DNA of 64,000 bases. It comes from Streptomyces sp. NBC_00443 (GTDB taxonomy: Bacteria; Actinomycetota; Actinomycetes; Streptomycetales; Streptomycetaceae). The DNA is taken from assembly GCF_036014175.1 (NCBI RefSeq), contig NZ_CP107917.1, positions 558,001 through 622,000 on the forward strand, read 5' to 3'. The notes beneath the pieces are model-generated. The model was not told the DNA's origin and searched no databases. It worked only from the letters and a program-made list of their open reading frames with translations. Positions 17,127 through 25,873 of the stretch are shown here, one piece after another. Numbering within the stretch: position 1 is the stretch's first letter; each line of letters begins with the position of its first letter. The position numbers and the translations under genes were made by a program.

Positions 17127-18530
17127 ATGACGACCGACACTCCCCATGCCACCGCGGGCCGACCCGCGGACACCGCGGCGCTCGTCGCCGCGATCGGCGC
17201 CCGCTTCGAACGCCTGCCGCTGTGCCGGTGGCACGTCACCGTCCGGCTCATCATCGGCGCGGTGACCTTCTTCGAGGCCTTCGACCAGTTGCTCATCGCC
17301 TACGCCCTGCCCGAACTGCGCGCCGAGTGGCAGCTGACCACCGGGCAGACCACGTCCCTGATCACGGTCGGCTCCCTGGGCATGCTCGTCGGCGCGCTCC
17401 TCTCCGGCCGCCTGGCCGACCGCATCGGCCGGGTGAAGGTGATCGCGGCGTGCATCGCCCTGTCCAGCGTCTGCAGCCTGCTGCTCACGCTGTGTGCCTC
17501 ACCGGGGCCGTTCATGGGGCTGCGCTTCATGCAGGGTCTCGCCATCGGCGGCGAGGTGCCGGTCGCAGCCACCTTCATCGCCGAGATCACCCGCGCCCAC
17601 AAACGGGGCCGTTTCGTCCTGCTGTACGAGCTGGTCTTCCCGGCCGGCCTGACCGCGTGCGCCGTGCTGGCCTGGTGGCTGATGCCGATCCTCGGCTGGC
17701 GCTGGATGTTCGGCCTCGCCGCGATCCCCGGCGTGCTGTGCGTACTCGTCGCCCGCTATGTGCCGGAGTCGCCGCGCTGGCTCGCGGACCACGGCCGGCA
17801 CGAGGAGGCACTGGCGACGATGGCGTCCATCGAGACGAAGGTCGAGCGGATCACCGGCGAGCCACTGCCGCAGCCGGCGCCCGCGGCGCCCGTCGCGCAC
17901 AAGCCCGCCGCCAAGGGAGCCCTGCGCGAGCTGCTCTCCGGCCGCTACCGCAAGCGCACCCTGGTCGTCTGCGTCCTGTGGTTCTGCGGCTACTTCGTCA
18001 ACTACGGCATCTCGTCCTGGCTGCCCACCATCTACGGCTCCCGCTTCCACCTGAGCCTGTCCGACGCGCTGCTGTACTCGACCGTGACGTCCTGCGCGGG
18101 CTTCCTCGGCTGCCTCGCCGTCGCCCTGACCGTGGACCGCGTCGGCCGCCGGCACACTGTCACCTGGTGTCTGGGCGGCGCCGCCCTCAGCCTGCTGTTC
18201 CTCGGTCTCTTCGCCGGCGGCTCGGCGAGCAGCGTGCTGATCTGGACGTCCCTGTCGGCGGTGTTCTTCTTCGGCGCCAACATCTGCCTGTACCTGTACA
18301 CGCCCGAACTCTTCCCGACCCGCATACGCGCCCTCGGCACCAGCCTCGGCGGCGCCGTGAACCGGCTCGGCGTCATCCTCGGCCCGATCGTCGTCGGCGC
18401 GGTCTACGCGGGCGGCGCCCTCGGCACCGTCTTCGTGACCCTTGCCGCGGTCGCGCTGGTCGGAGCGGTCACGGCAGGAGTAGCGGCGGAGGAGACGAGC
18501 GGGCGGCGCCTGGAGGACGTGGCGCCGTAG
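17127..18530 (+). CDS. MFS permease, aromatic-acid/sugar-porter type
   Basis: This encodes 467 residues with twelve predicted helices. It has the MFS loop motif GRLADRIGRVK after helix 2, the matching LTVDRVGRR in the second half, and the family motif PESPRWLADHGR before the central loop. The first loop has FFEAFDQLLIAYALP, an Asp in helix 1 typical of proton-coupled aromatic acid transporters (AAHS group). Its divergence from the catabolic operon suggests it imports the aromatic substrate. The exact solute is not shown by sequence. Confidence 0.87.
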   Translation: MTTDTPHATAGRPADTAALVAAIGARFERLPLCRWHVTVRLIIGAVTFFEAFDQLLIAYALPELRAEWQLTTGQTTSLITVGSLGMLVGALLSGRLADRIGRVKVIAACIALSSVCSLLLTLCASPGPFMGLRFMQGLAIGGEVPVAATFIAEITRAHKRGRFVLLYELVFPAGLTACAVLAWWLMPILGWRWMFGLAAIPGVLCVLVARYVPESPRWLADHGRHEEALATMASIETKVERITGEPLPQPAPAAPVAHKPAAKGALRELLSGRYRKRTLVVCVLWFCGYFVNYGISSWLPTIYGSRFHLSLSDALLYSTVTSCAGFLGCLAVALTVDRVGRRHTVTWCLGGAALSLLFLGLFAGGSASSVLIWTSLSAVFFFGANICLYLYTPELFPTRIRALGTSLGGAVNRLGVILGPIVVGAVYAGGALGTVFVTLAAVALVGAVTAGVAAEETSGRRLEDVAP

Positions 18531-18645
18531 GTCGCCGGCATGCCGGAGCCGTCGGGATCCAGGGGGTCCCGACGGCGGGCCCCGAACCGCCCTCACCTAT
18601 AGGAATTCCGAAAAATAGCCCATAATGCCTGCAAGGAGAACCCTT

Positions 18646-19325
18646 GTGAGCAATCCCGCCGACGAGCTCGACTACCGGACCCTCCGGCTCGACCGAACCG
18701 GTCAGGCCGAGGCCTTCGACGCCATCGGCGAGCGCTATGACGAAGCCTTCCCGCACAAGGAGGGGCAGGTCGCGGCCGCCGAGTGGCTCATCGGGTCGCT
18801 GCCGCCCGGATCCCGGGTCCTGGACCTCGGGTGCGGCACCGGCCTCCCGACCGCACGCCGGCTGGCGCAGGCGGGCTTCGACGTCGTCGGGGTGGACCTG
18901 TCGGAGCGGATGGTCGCGCTGGCCCGCGAGCATGTGCCAGGCGGCGAGTTCCACCGGGCGGACATCGCGGACCTGCGGCCCTCAGGCTCCCTGGACCTCG
19001 GCCGCTTCGACGCGTTGACCGCCTTCTTCACCCTGCTCATGCTGCCGCGCGCCGAGATCCCCCTCGCCCTGCGGACCGTCGCCCACCTGCTGGTTCCGGG
19101 GGACCGTTCGCGCTGTCGATGGTGGAGGCCGACGTGGACGACTTCGCGATCCCGTTCATCGGCAGCAGCATCCGCGTCTCCGGCTATCTGCGGGACGAAC
19201 TGCGCGAGGTCGTCGAGACGGCGGGCTTCGAGATCGTCGGGGAGGCCTCGTACAGCTACGCGCCGGCGGTCGCCGACATCCAGCCCGAGGTACAGATCTT
19301 CCTGCGGTGCGTACGGCACTCCTGA
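18646..19325 (+). pseudogene. SAM-dependent class I methyltransferase, frameshifted as read
   Basis: GTG 18646 follows AAGGAGA at 18633-18639. The first frame encodes RYDEAFPHKEGQ and the SAM motif I VLDLGCGTGLPTARRL, with the acidic loop VGVDLSERM. It fails after HLLVPG. The next frame gives PFALSMVEADVDDFAIPF...EVVETAGFEIVGEASYSY to the stop at 19325. Adding one G to the run at 19098-19102 rejoins them into 226 residues, full length for this family. The methyl acceptor is unknown. Conservation continues on both sides of the break, so an assembly error is likely. Confidence 0.8.
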
Positions 19326-19377
19326 CGACCCCTGACCCGCCCGCCCCGGCGCAGGCCGCACGGCCGGAAGGACAGGC

Positions 19378-21184
19378 ATGACGAAGCAGCTCGGAGGTGG
19401 TGATCCAGCGCCGCCGGCCACACAGACCTCCCCCGCCACCCCCTTCGCCGGCGGACCGGACGACGCCGAGCCGCACATCGACAGGCTCCGCTACCTCGAC
19501 GCCGCGACCCGCCGGATCGCCCGCGGCATGAACCTCGACGAGACCCTGCACGAACTGTGCCACGCGGCCGTCCCGGCATTCACCGACACCACGTTCGTCC
19601 ACCTGTACGCCCCCCTGCCGGTCGGCGACGAGGCGGGCCCCGCCCCCGGCGACCTGCGGCTGCACAGCGCGGCCCGCGCGTCACCCCGGGACCCGGGCGC
19701 CCGGGGGTGCGGACCGCACCCGGCCGACGCGTACGCCGCCCCGGCGGCAGAGGTGGTGAACCCCGCTGCCGACGGCCTGCTCAGCAAGCTGCTTCAGGCC
19801 GGGCGGCCGGTGTTCGGAAACACCCCGGGCATGACCTCCGCGGCGGCCGAGCTGCTGGGTGCGGCGAGCACTGTTCCGGCGGTGCCGCCCGGGCGGCGGC
19901 TGATCATCGCCCCGCTGCACGGCCGCAGCCACGTCCTGGGCAGCGTCGTCCTGATCCGCGGAACCGGCCGCCCCGAGTTCACCGATGACGATCTGATCGT
20001 CGCCTCCCAGCTCGCCACACACCGCACTCGGGCTGGAGAAGGCGATGCTGTACGAGCGTGAGGCAGCCATCGCGGACACGTTGCAGCGCACCATGCTCCC
20101 GCCGTCGCTGCCGGAGCCGCCCGGTGTCCGGCTGGCCAGCCGCTATCTGCCGTCCTCGCGCACCGCGCAGGTCGGCGGCGACTGGTACGACGCGATCCCG
20201 CTGCCCGGCAACCGGGTCGCCCTGGTCATCGGCGACGTGATGGGCCACTCCATGACCTCGGCCGCGATCATGGGCCAGCTGCGCACCAGCGTGCAGACCC
20301 TGGCCGGGCTCGATCTGCCCCCGGACGAGGTACTGCACCACCTGGACGAGCAGGCGGGCCGGCTGGGCAGCGAGCACACGGCGACCTGCCTGTACGCCAT
20401 GTACGACCCCGTGCAGCAACGCCTGCTGGTGGCCAACGCCGGCCATCTGCCACCGGTGCTGCTCCATCCCGACGGCCGAGCGGAGGTTCTCCAGGTCCCG
20501 CCCGGGGCGCCGATCGGCGTCGGCAGCGGCGGATTCGAGTCCGTCGAGACGCACGCACCAGCCGGGGCGACCCTGCTGCTCTACACCGACGGCCTGGTCG
20601 AGTCCCGCGACTCGGACGTGCTGACCGGCGTGGAGGCGCTGCGTGCCCGGTTGCACGTGGCCTCGGCCGGGTCGGTGCCGCCGGCGCTGGAGGAGCTGTG
20701 CGACGAGGCGCTCGGCGCGCTGGGGGCGGGTGGCCGGGACGACGACATCGCGCTGCTCGCCGCCCGCTTCGAGGGGATCCTGCCGGAGACCGTCGCGTAC
20801 TGGTACATGGCGCCCCGCCCGCAGACCGCGGGCCAGGCCCGTCGGCTGACCCGCCGGACGCTGGGCCACTGGGGACTGGAGCCCCTGGTGGAGACGACCG
20901 AGCTGATGGTCAGCGAGGTGGTGGCGAACGCCGTGCGCTTCGCATCCCGGCCGATCACGCTGCGGCTGCTCTGCACGGACGTGCTGCGCTGCGAAGTGGG
21001 CGACGACTCGCCGATCGTGCCGAGGATGCGGCACGCCCGGCTGAGCGACGAGGGCGGCAGAGGCCTGTTCCTCGTCGACCAGCTGGCACAGCACTGGGGC
21101 GCGACGAGGGTGAGCACGGGCAAGGTGGTCTGGTTCGAACAGCTCCTGCCCGACACATCCACGGGTGCACCCACGAGTGACTGA
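19378..21184 (+). pseudogene. GAF-SpoIIE PP2C phosphatase with ATPase domain, frame broken as read
   Basis: The first frame from ATG 19378 encodes a GAF sensor (residues ~30-220: RIARGMNLDETLHELC, RRLIIAPLHGRSHVLGSVVLI, FTDDDLIVASQLATH). The second frame, from about 20030, encodes the linker AMLYEREAAIADTLQRTMLP. It continues with a PP2C/SpoIIE domain (VGGDWYDAIPL, GDVMGH, TATCLYAMYDP, LLYTDGLVES, DDDIALLAA) and a C-terminal HATPase_c (MVSEVVANAVRF, DEGGRGLFLVDQLA). The frame changes in GCCACACACCGCACTC around 20015-20030, where two bases (or a net +1) must be restored. The normal protein would dephosphorylate anti-sigma-factor antagonists and phosphorylate via its anti-sigma-like domain. As two separate genes the GAF domain would lose its output. 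Confidence 0.78.
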
Positions 21185-21200
21185 ACCCCGTCGGTCGGCG

Positions 21201-22883
21201 TCAGTCGGCGCAGCAGTCGCCCTCGGTGCTGCCTGCGGTGATCGCGTCGAGTCGGCAGAAGCAGGAGGCCTCGACCGGTACGTCCGCCAGCGCGGCGGCG
21301 AGACGCAGCTGCCCGGCCACCACCTGTGCCTCCCCGGTTCGGCCCAGGCGCGTCAGGCACTCGTGCAGGCCGTGCAGGGACCAGACGTTGTTGGGGTGCT
21401 GAAGGGCGCGCGGGAGGGTGCCGTCGAGGCCGAGGTCGGCCCGGTAGACCGCCTCCGCCTCCTCGACACGGCCCTGTTCCAGGAGGAGGGCGCCGTAGGC
21501 GTGCCGGGTGGGCTGCATCCAGCCCCACGGTTCGTCGTAGGGGAGGTTGTCGTCCAGTTCGATGGAGCGTTCCAGCGTGGCGAAGGCGGCGTCGTGGTTG
21601 CCCTTGCGGTACTCCAGTTCGCCGTCGAGCATCGCCGAGGCGATCGCGAGGATGTCGGCGCAGGTGTTGTTGAAGAGCATGCGGGTCTCGGGGACCCGGG
21701 CGACTGCCTCGTCAAAGAGCCGGCGTTCCGTCTCCGCCTCCGGGACGCGGTGGGTCGAGGACAGGGCTACGCCGCGGGCGTAGTGGAGCATCGCGGTCGT
21801 CACGCAGTACAGCTCGGGGTCGGCGGGCATCGGCAGGGCGAGGATGTCGTGCCAGCGGCCGAAGCGGATCAGTGCGTGGAACCGCATGCCGAGGAAGGCC
21901 TCCAGCCAGTCGGCCATGGGCGGACTCGGCACGCGCAGCAGGTCTTCGGGGATGGACGCCTCCAGCTCCGCGGCGGTCTTCAGAGCGACCTCCGACTGGC
22001 CGAGGAACATCGCGCCGTAGATCTTGAAGTGGTAGTTGTGCGAGCGGTACAGGGTGTAGAAGTTCATCGCGCCGGCCCGGGCGTGGTACTTCTCGTCGAC
22101 CGCGATCGCCGCCGTGTTGTCCGAGACCACCCGCCGGTAGTCGCCGCAGAGCACCTCCAGGTGCGACGGCATGTGGTGCAGATGCCCGGCGTCGGGTACC
22201 AGCCCGCGCAGCCGGTCCGCGATCGACAGGGCGGCCTCGGGGGTCGGGGACATCTCCATCAGGTGGATGTACAGGTGCACCAGGCCCGGGTGGTCACGTC
22301 CCGCGTCGGTGCCGAGGCCCCGTTCGAGGACGGCCCTGGCCGCCACCGTGCGCGCGCCTTCGGCCGGCTCGCCGGTCCTGAGGTCCCACAGCTGCCAGGG
22401 GGTGAGGTTCATCAGGGCGTCGGCGTACAGGGTGGCGACGTCCAGGTCGTCGGGGGCGAGCTCGTAGACCGCGCGCATGCTGTCGGCGTAGGGGGCGTTC
22501 CAGACCGAGCAGTCGTCGACGGCCTTCGCCTGCGGGTAGCGGGCGCGCAGAGCGCCGATCAGGGCCTGCTCGACGGGGGTGGCGGCTGCCGCCCTCTCGT
22601 GGGCCGTCTCCACGGCGGCGTGGGTGCGGTCGACGGTGCGCACGAGTTCCTCGTCGTCGAAGAACTCCCACGGCTTGTTGTAGTTCGGGCCGAGCGCGTA
22701 GGCGATGCCCCAGTGGGACATCGCGCAGTCGGGGTCGGCTTCGGCAGCCGCCTGGAAGCAGGCGACGGCCTCCTCGTGGTGAAAGGCGTACGTCCACGTC
22801 AGCCCGCGGTCGAACCAGAGTTGGGCCTGCGCCGAAGAGGTGGTCACGGAGCGGGTGTAGGTGCCGAGATCGTAGTACTCCAT
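21201..22883 (-). CDS. TPR-repeat protein
   Basis: This encodes 560 residues starting MEYYDLGTYTRSV at ATG 22883, with AGGAGA seven bases upstream. The longer open frame to 23822 is not conserved-looking. Several tetratricopeptide helices are visible, such as AQLWFDRGLTWTYAFHHEEA...PDCAMSHWGIAYAL near the N-terminus, and HLHHMPSHLEVLCGDYRRV, YARGVALSSTHRVPEAE and EQGRVEEAEAVYRADLG later on. The C-terminus ends in a Cys cluster (SCFCRLDAI...GDCCAD). Homologues are annotated only as TPR proteins. It probably acts as a scaffold; I see no catalytic motif. It is transcribed toward the PP2C gene ending at 21184. Confidence 0.8.
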   Translation of the reverse strand: MEYYDLGTYTRSVTTSSAQAQLWFDRGLTWTYAFHHEEAVACFQAAAEADPDCAMSHWGIAYALGPNYNKPWEFFDDEELVRTVDRTHAAVETAHERAAAATPVEQALIGALRARYPQAKAVDDCSVWNAPYADSMRAVYELAPDDLDVATLYADALMNLTPWQLWDLRTGEPAEGARTVAARAVLERGLGTDAGRDHPGLVHLYIHLMEMSPTPEAALSIADRLRGLVPDAGHLHHMPSHLEVLCGDYRRVVSDNTAAIAVDEKYHARAGAMNFYTLYRSHNYHFKIYGAMFLGQSEVALKTAAELEASIPEDLLRVPSPPMADWLEAFLGMRFHALIRFGRWHDILALPMPADPELYCVTTAMLHYARGVALSSTHRVPEAETERRLFDEAVARVPETRMLFNNTCADILAIASAMLDGELEYRKGNHDAAFATLERSIELDDNLPYDEPWGWMQPTRHAYGALLLEQGRVEEAEAVYRADLGLDGTLPRALQHPNNVWSLHGLHECLTRLGRTGEAQVVAGQLRLAAALADVPVEASCFCRLDAITAGSTEGDCCAD

Positions 22884-23171
22884 GGCTCTGTCTCCTGCCT
22901 GTGCGCCCCGCCGGTCCGTTCCCGAGTCTTCCCGAGAGCACCGGGTCTCGCACCGACAACGGGGACAGGCCCTGCCCGGTTGCGGGGTCCTGCCCGTTTC
23001 AGGTGCCGGAGTCGGTCCGCGTCGCCGTGGGTACTCGGCACGGTGGTGCGGTGACGAGCCCGGTGCCGTGGCCGGGTGAGTCGGTTCGTGCCGCCCAGGT
23101 GCGGGCGGGGCGCCTCGTGGCGCATTCTTGCTGTGTCGCGCGCGTGACGGCGTACGGACGAGGTAGGGCCG

Positions 23172-25697
23172 ATGACTGGGAGCGCCGAGGGCGCAGAGCG
23201 GGCGCCGGGCAGGCTGGCGGCGCTGCTGATCGATGCCTCGGCGGAGGCGATCAGCGCGGCCGGTGGCCACGCCGGAGGGGTCTATTTGCGTTCCGCCACG
23301 CCCGGACTGCTGCGCCTGGCGGTGCTGGAAGGGCTGCCGGGGCCGTTGTTCCGGCCGTGGTGGCGGCTGCATGTGGACCGGCCGTTCCCCGTCGCGGACG
23401 CCTACCGGCTCGGGGTCGAGGTGGTGCTGCCGAACGCGACGGAGACGATGCGCCGCTACCCCCAGTTCGCGGCCGGACTGCCCTTCCCGTTCGGATCCCT
23501 GCACGTCCCCGTCGCGGGTGCGTCGACCGTCTTCGGTGTGCTGACCGTGCTGCTGCCGTCGGCATCGGACGGCACCGAGTTGCTGCCCCTGCGCGAGCGC
23601 GTCGCGCGGCTGGCCGAGGAGCTGGGGGTGGCACTGGAGAAGCTGGAGGACCAGGACGCGTCGGCGGTGTCCTGGGAGAGCGGGCCGTTGTGTGTCCGCC
23701 CGCCGGCCCGTCGCCCGCCGGCCGGGCACCTCGGGCGGTTCACCTGGGATCCGGTGACCGGCGTCCTGGCGGCGGACGAACGGCTGAGGTTCGTACTCGG
23801 CATGGCTGCGGCGGAGGCGCACAGCACCGCGGAGGCGTTCGCGGACGCGGTCGCCCCGGCCGACGCGGTGCGGATTCTGGCGGCGCTGCGCGAGGCAGCC
23901 GGTGGCCGGCCACCCGCGCTGCCGCTGTACGTGCGCTCCGCCGACGGCGCGCTACGCCTGGTCGAGGTCTGGGGGCCGTACGACGACTCCGCCCGCCCGC
24001 GTGCGACGAACGTACGGGGCCTCGTCGTCGACCCGGGGCAGGGCAGGGTGGCGGACGCGGCGGCCGATCTGCTGCCGGAGGGCGTGCTGTGCCTGGACCG
24101 GCTGGGGACGGTCGTGTACGCGAATCCGCCCGCGGCGCGGCTGCTGCGCCGGCCGCGCAGCGAGTTGCTGGGCCGGGCTCTGTGGGAGGGCGTGCCGTGG
24201 CTCAACCAGCCCACCCTCGAGGACCATATGCGCGGCGCACTGCTGTCCCCGGATCCGGTGCACTTCCATGTCCGAAGACCGTCCGCGCACGCCCGTGAGC
24301 GCGCCGCCCAGCCGCTGACCGGGGACTGGCTCGCCCTGTCCATCTATCCCGGCCCGGACATTCTGACCTGCACGATCCGTGTGGGGCACCGGGTCGCGGA
24401 CAGCCCGTCCGGGGCGCCGGAGGGGCACGGCACCCCGGCGCCGACCGGTGCGCCGTCGCTCGCCCCGCTGTACCGCCCCATCGTGCTCGCCATCGCGCTG
24501 ACCGAAGCGGTCACCGCCCGTCAGGTGTCGGCGGTGGTGATGCGGGAGCTGCTGCCCGCGTTCGGCGGCCGTCGGCTCGCCATCTACCTGTTGCAGGAGC
24601 GGCATCTGTACCTGGCCTGGGAGACGGGTTTCCCCAAGGGGTTCCTCGCCCCGTTCGACGGGGTGGGGCTGGACGAGCGGCTGCCCGGGGTCGAGACGCT
24701 GACCAGCGGGCGCCCGCTGTTCTTCGACTCGATGCAGGAGCTCTCCGACGCCTTTCCGGGCATCGCGCTGGACGCGACGGAGGGGGCTCGTGCCTTCCTG
24801 CCGCTGATCGCCTCCGGGCGTCCCGTCGGGTCCTGCATCCTCGGCTTCGACCGGCCGCGCAGCTTCAGCACCGAGGAGCGCACGGTGCTCACCGCCATGG
24901 CCGGACTGATCGCCCACGCCATGGAGAAGGCGCAGCGCTACGAGAACGAGGCGGCCCTCGCTCGTGGGCTGCAGCAGGCGCTGCTCCCCCGGCGGCTGTC
25001 GCAGCATCCGCTGATGGAGACCGCCGGACGCTATCTGCCCGGCACCCAGGGCATGGAGGTGGGCGGTGACTGGTACGACGTCGTCGCCGCCGGGGACGGC
25101 CTGGCCCTGGTCATCGGCGATGTGCAGGGGCACGGCGTGCAGGCGGCTGCCACCATGGGGCAGCTGCGCAGCGCGGTGCGGGCCTTCGCGCTCGGCGACC
25201 GGCCGCCCGACGAGGTCATGAGCGGCACCAACCACCTGCTCATCGACCTCGACGCCGGCCTGTTCGCGAGCTGCTGCTACATCCGGCTCGATCCCAGGAC
25301 CGGCGTCGCGCAGGCTGCCGTGGCCGGGCATCCGCCGCCGCTGCTGCGCCGCCCGGACGGCCGTACCCATGTCGTCGACCTGCCCGGCGGGGTCGTGCTC
25401 GGCGTGGATCCGCAGGCGACGTATCCGGTGGCGGAGCTGCGGATGGAGCCGGGCGCCGTCCTCGCGCTGTACACGGACGGGCTGGTCGAGCGGCCCGGTG
25501 TCGACATCGACGACGGCATCACCGCGCTGCGGGTGGCACTGGCCAAGGCGGGTGCCCCAGGCGCCCGGCCGGGTGGGCGCTCGCTGGGGGGCATGGCCGA
25601 CCGGCTCACCGCGACGGCCCGGCACATGGCGGACCGCCCCGACGACATCGCGCTGCTGCTCGCCACCCGGCGCGCCACGGCGCTGCGCCCGAGCTGA
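23172..25697 (+). CDS. GAF/PAS/GAF-SpoIIE PP2C phosphatase
   Basis: This encodes 841 residues. The order is an N-terminal GAF-like domain (~10-160, LLIDASAEAISAAGGHAGGVYLRS), a PAS-type segment (~200-400, including the YANPPAARLLRRP helix), a second GAF (~430-590) and a linker ENEAALARGLQQALLPRRL. A PP2C/SpoIIE domain (~620-835) follows, with metal-site motifs GGDWYDVV, GDVQGHGVQ, LALYTDGLVERPG and DDIALLLA. There is no C-terminal ATPase domain, unlike its two neighbours. It is soluble, with no membrane segment. It probably dephosphorylates an STAS anti-anti-sigma factor in response to the sensed signal. Confidence 0.88.
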   Translation: MTGSAEGAERAPGRLAALLIDASAEAISAAGGHAGGVYLRSATPGLLRLAVLEGLPGPLFRPWWRLHVDRPFPVADAYRLGVEVVLPNATETMRRYPQFAAGLPFPFGSLHVPVAGASTVFGVLTVLLPSASDGTELLPLRERVARLAEELGVALEKLEDQDASAVSWESGPLCVRPPARRPPAGHLGRFTWDPVTGVLAADERLRFVLGMAAAEAHSTAEAFADAVAPADAVRILAALREAAGGRPPALPLYVRSADGALRLVEVWGPYDDSARPRATNVRGLVVDPGQGRVADAAADLLPEGVLCLDRLGTVVYANPPAARLLRRPRSELLGRALWEGVPWLNQPTLEDHMRGALLSPDPVHFHVRRPSAHARERAAQPLTGDWLALSIYPGPDILTCTIRVGHRVADSPSGAPEGHGTPAPTGAPSLAPLYRPIVLAIALTEAVTARQVSAVVMRELLPAFGGRRLAIYLLQERHLYLAWETGFPKGFLAPFDGVGLDERLPGVETLTSGRPLFFDSMQELSDAFPGIALDATEGARAFLPLIASGRPVGSCILGFDRPRSFSTEERTVLTAMAGLIAHAMEKAQRYENEAALARGLQQALLPRRLSQHPLMETAGRYLPGTQGMEVGGDWYDVVAAGDGLALVIGDVQGHGVQAAATMGQLRSAVRAFALGDRPPDEVMSGTNHLLIDLDAGLFASCCYIRLDPRTGVAQAAVAGHPPPLLRRPDGRTHVVDLPGGVVLGVDPQATYPVAELRMEPGAVLALYTDGLVERPGVDIDDGITALRVALAKAGAPGARPGGRSLGGMADRLTATARHMADRPDDIALLLATRRATALRPS

Positions 25698-25873
25698 CGC
25701 CGCGCGCCGACGGCGCCGTGCCGCACCCCCGGTGCCGTAACCCTGCTGCGGGGACGGGAGTTGCCGCATTCCGGGCACCACACCCGTGGCCGTGGTGTGA
25801 GAGAGCCGGCAAGTCCTGTCACGGTCTGTGACGTCTCTCGCCTCCCGGCGCCCGGCAGTGTAGACATGGGCAC

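Noticed and set aside
21165..23054. A 629-codon plus-strand open frame
   Set aside because: It lies opposite the TPR gene, which has coherent repeats and a ribosome site; the plus frame is low-complexity Gly/Val/Arg.
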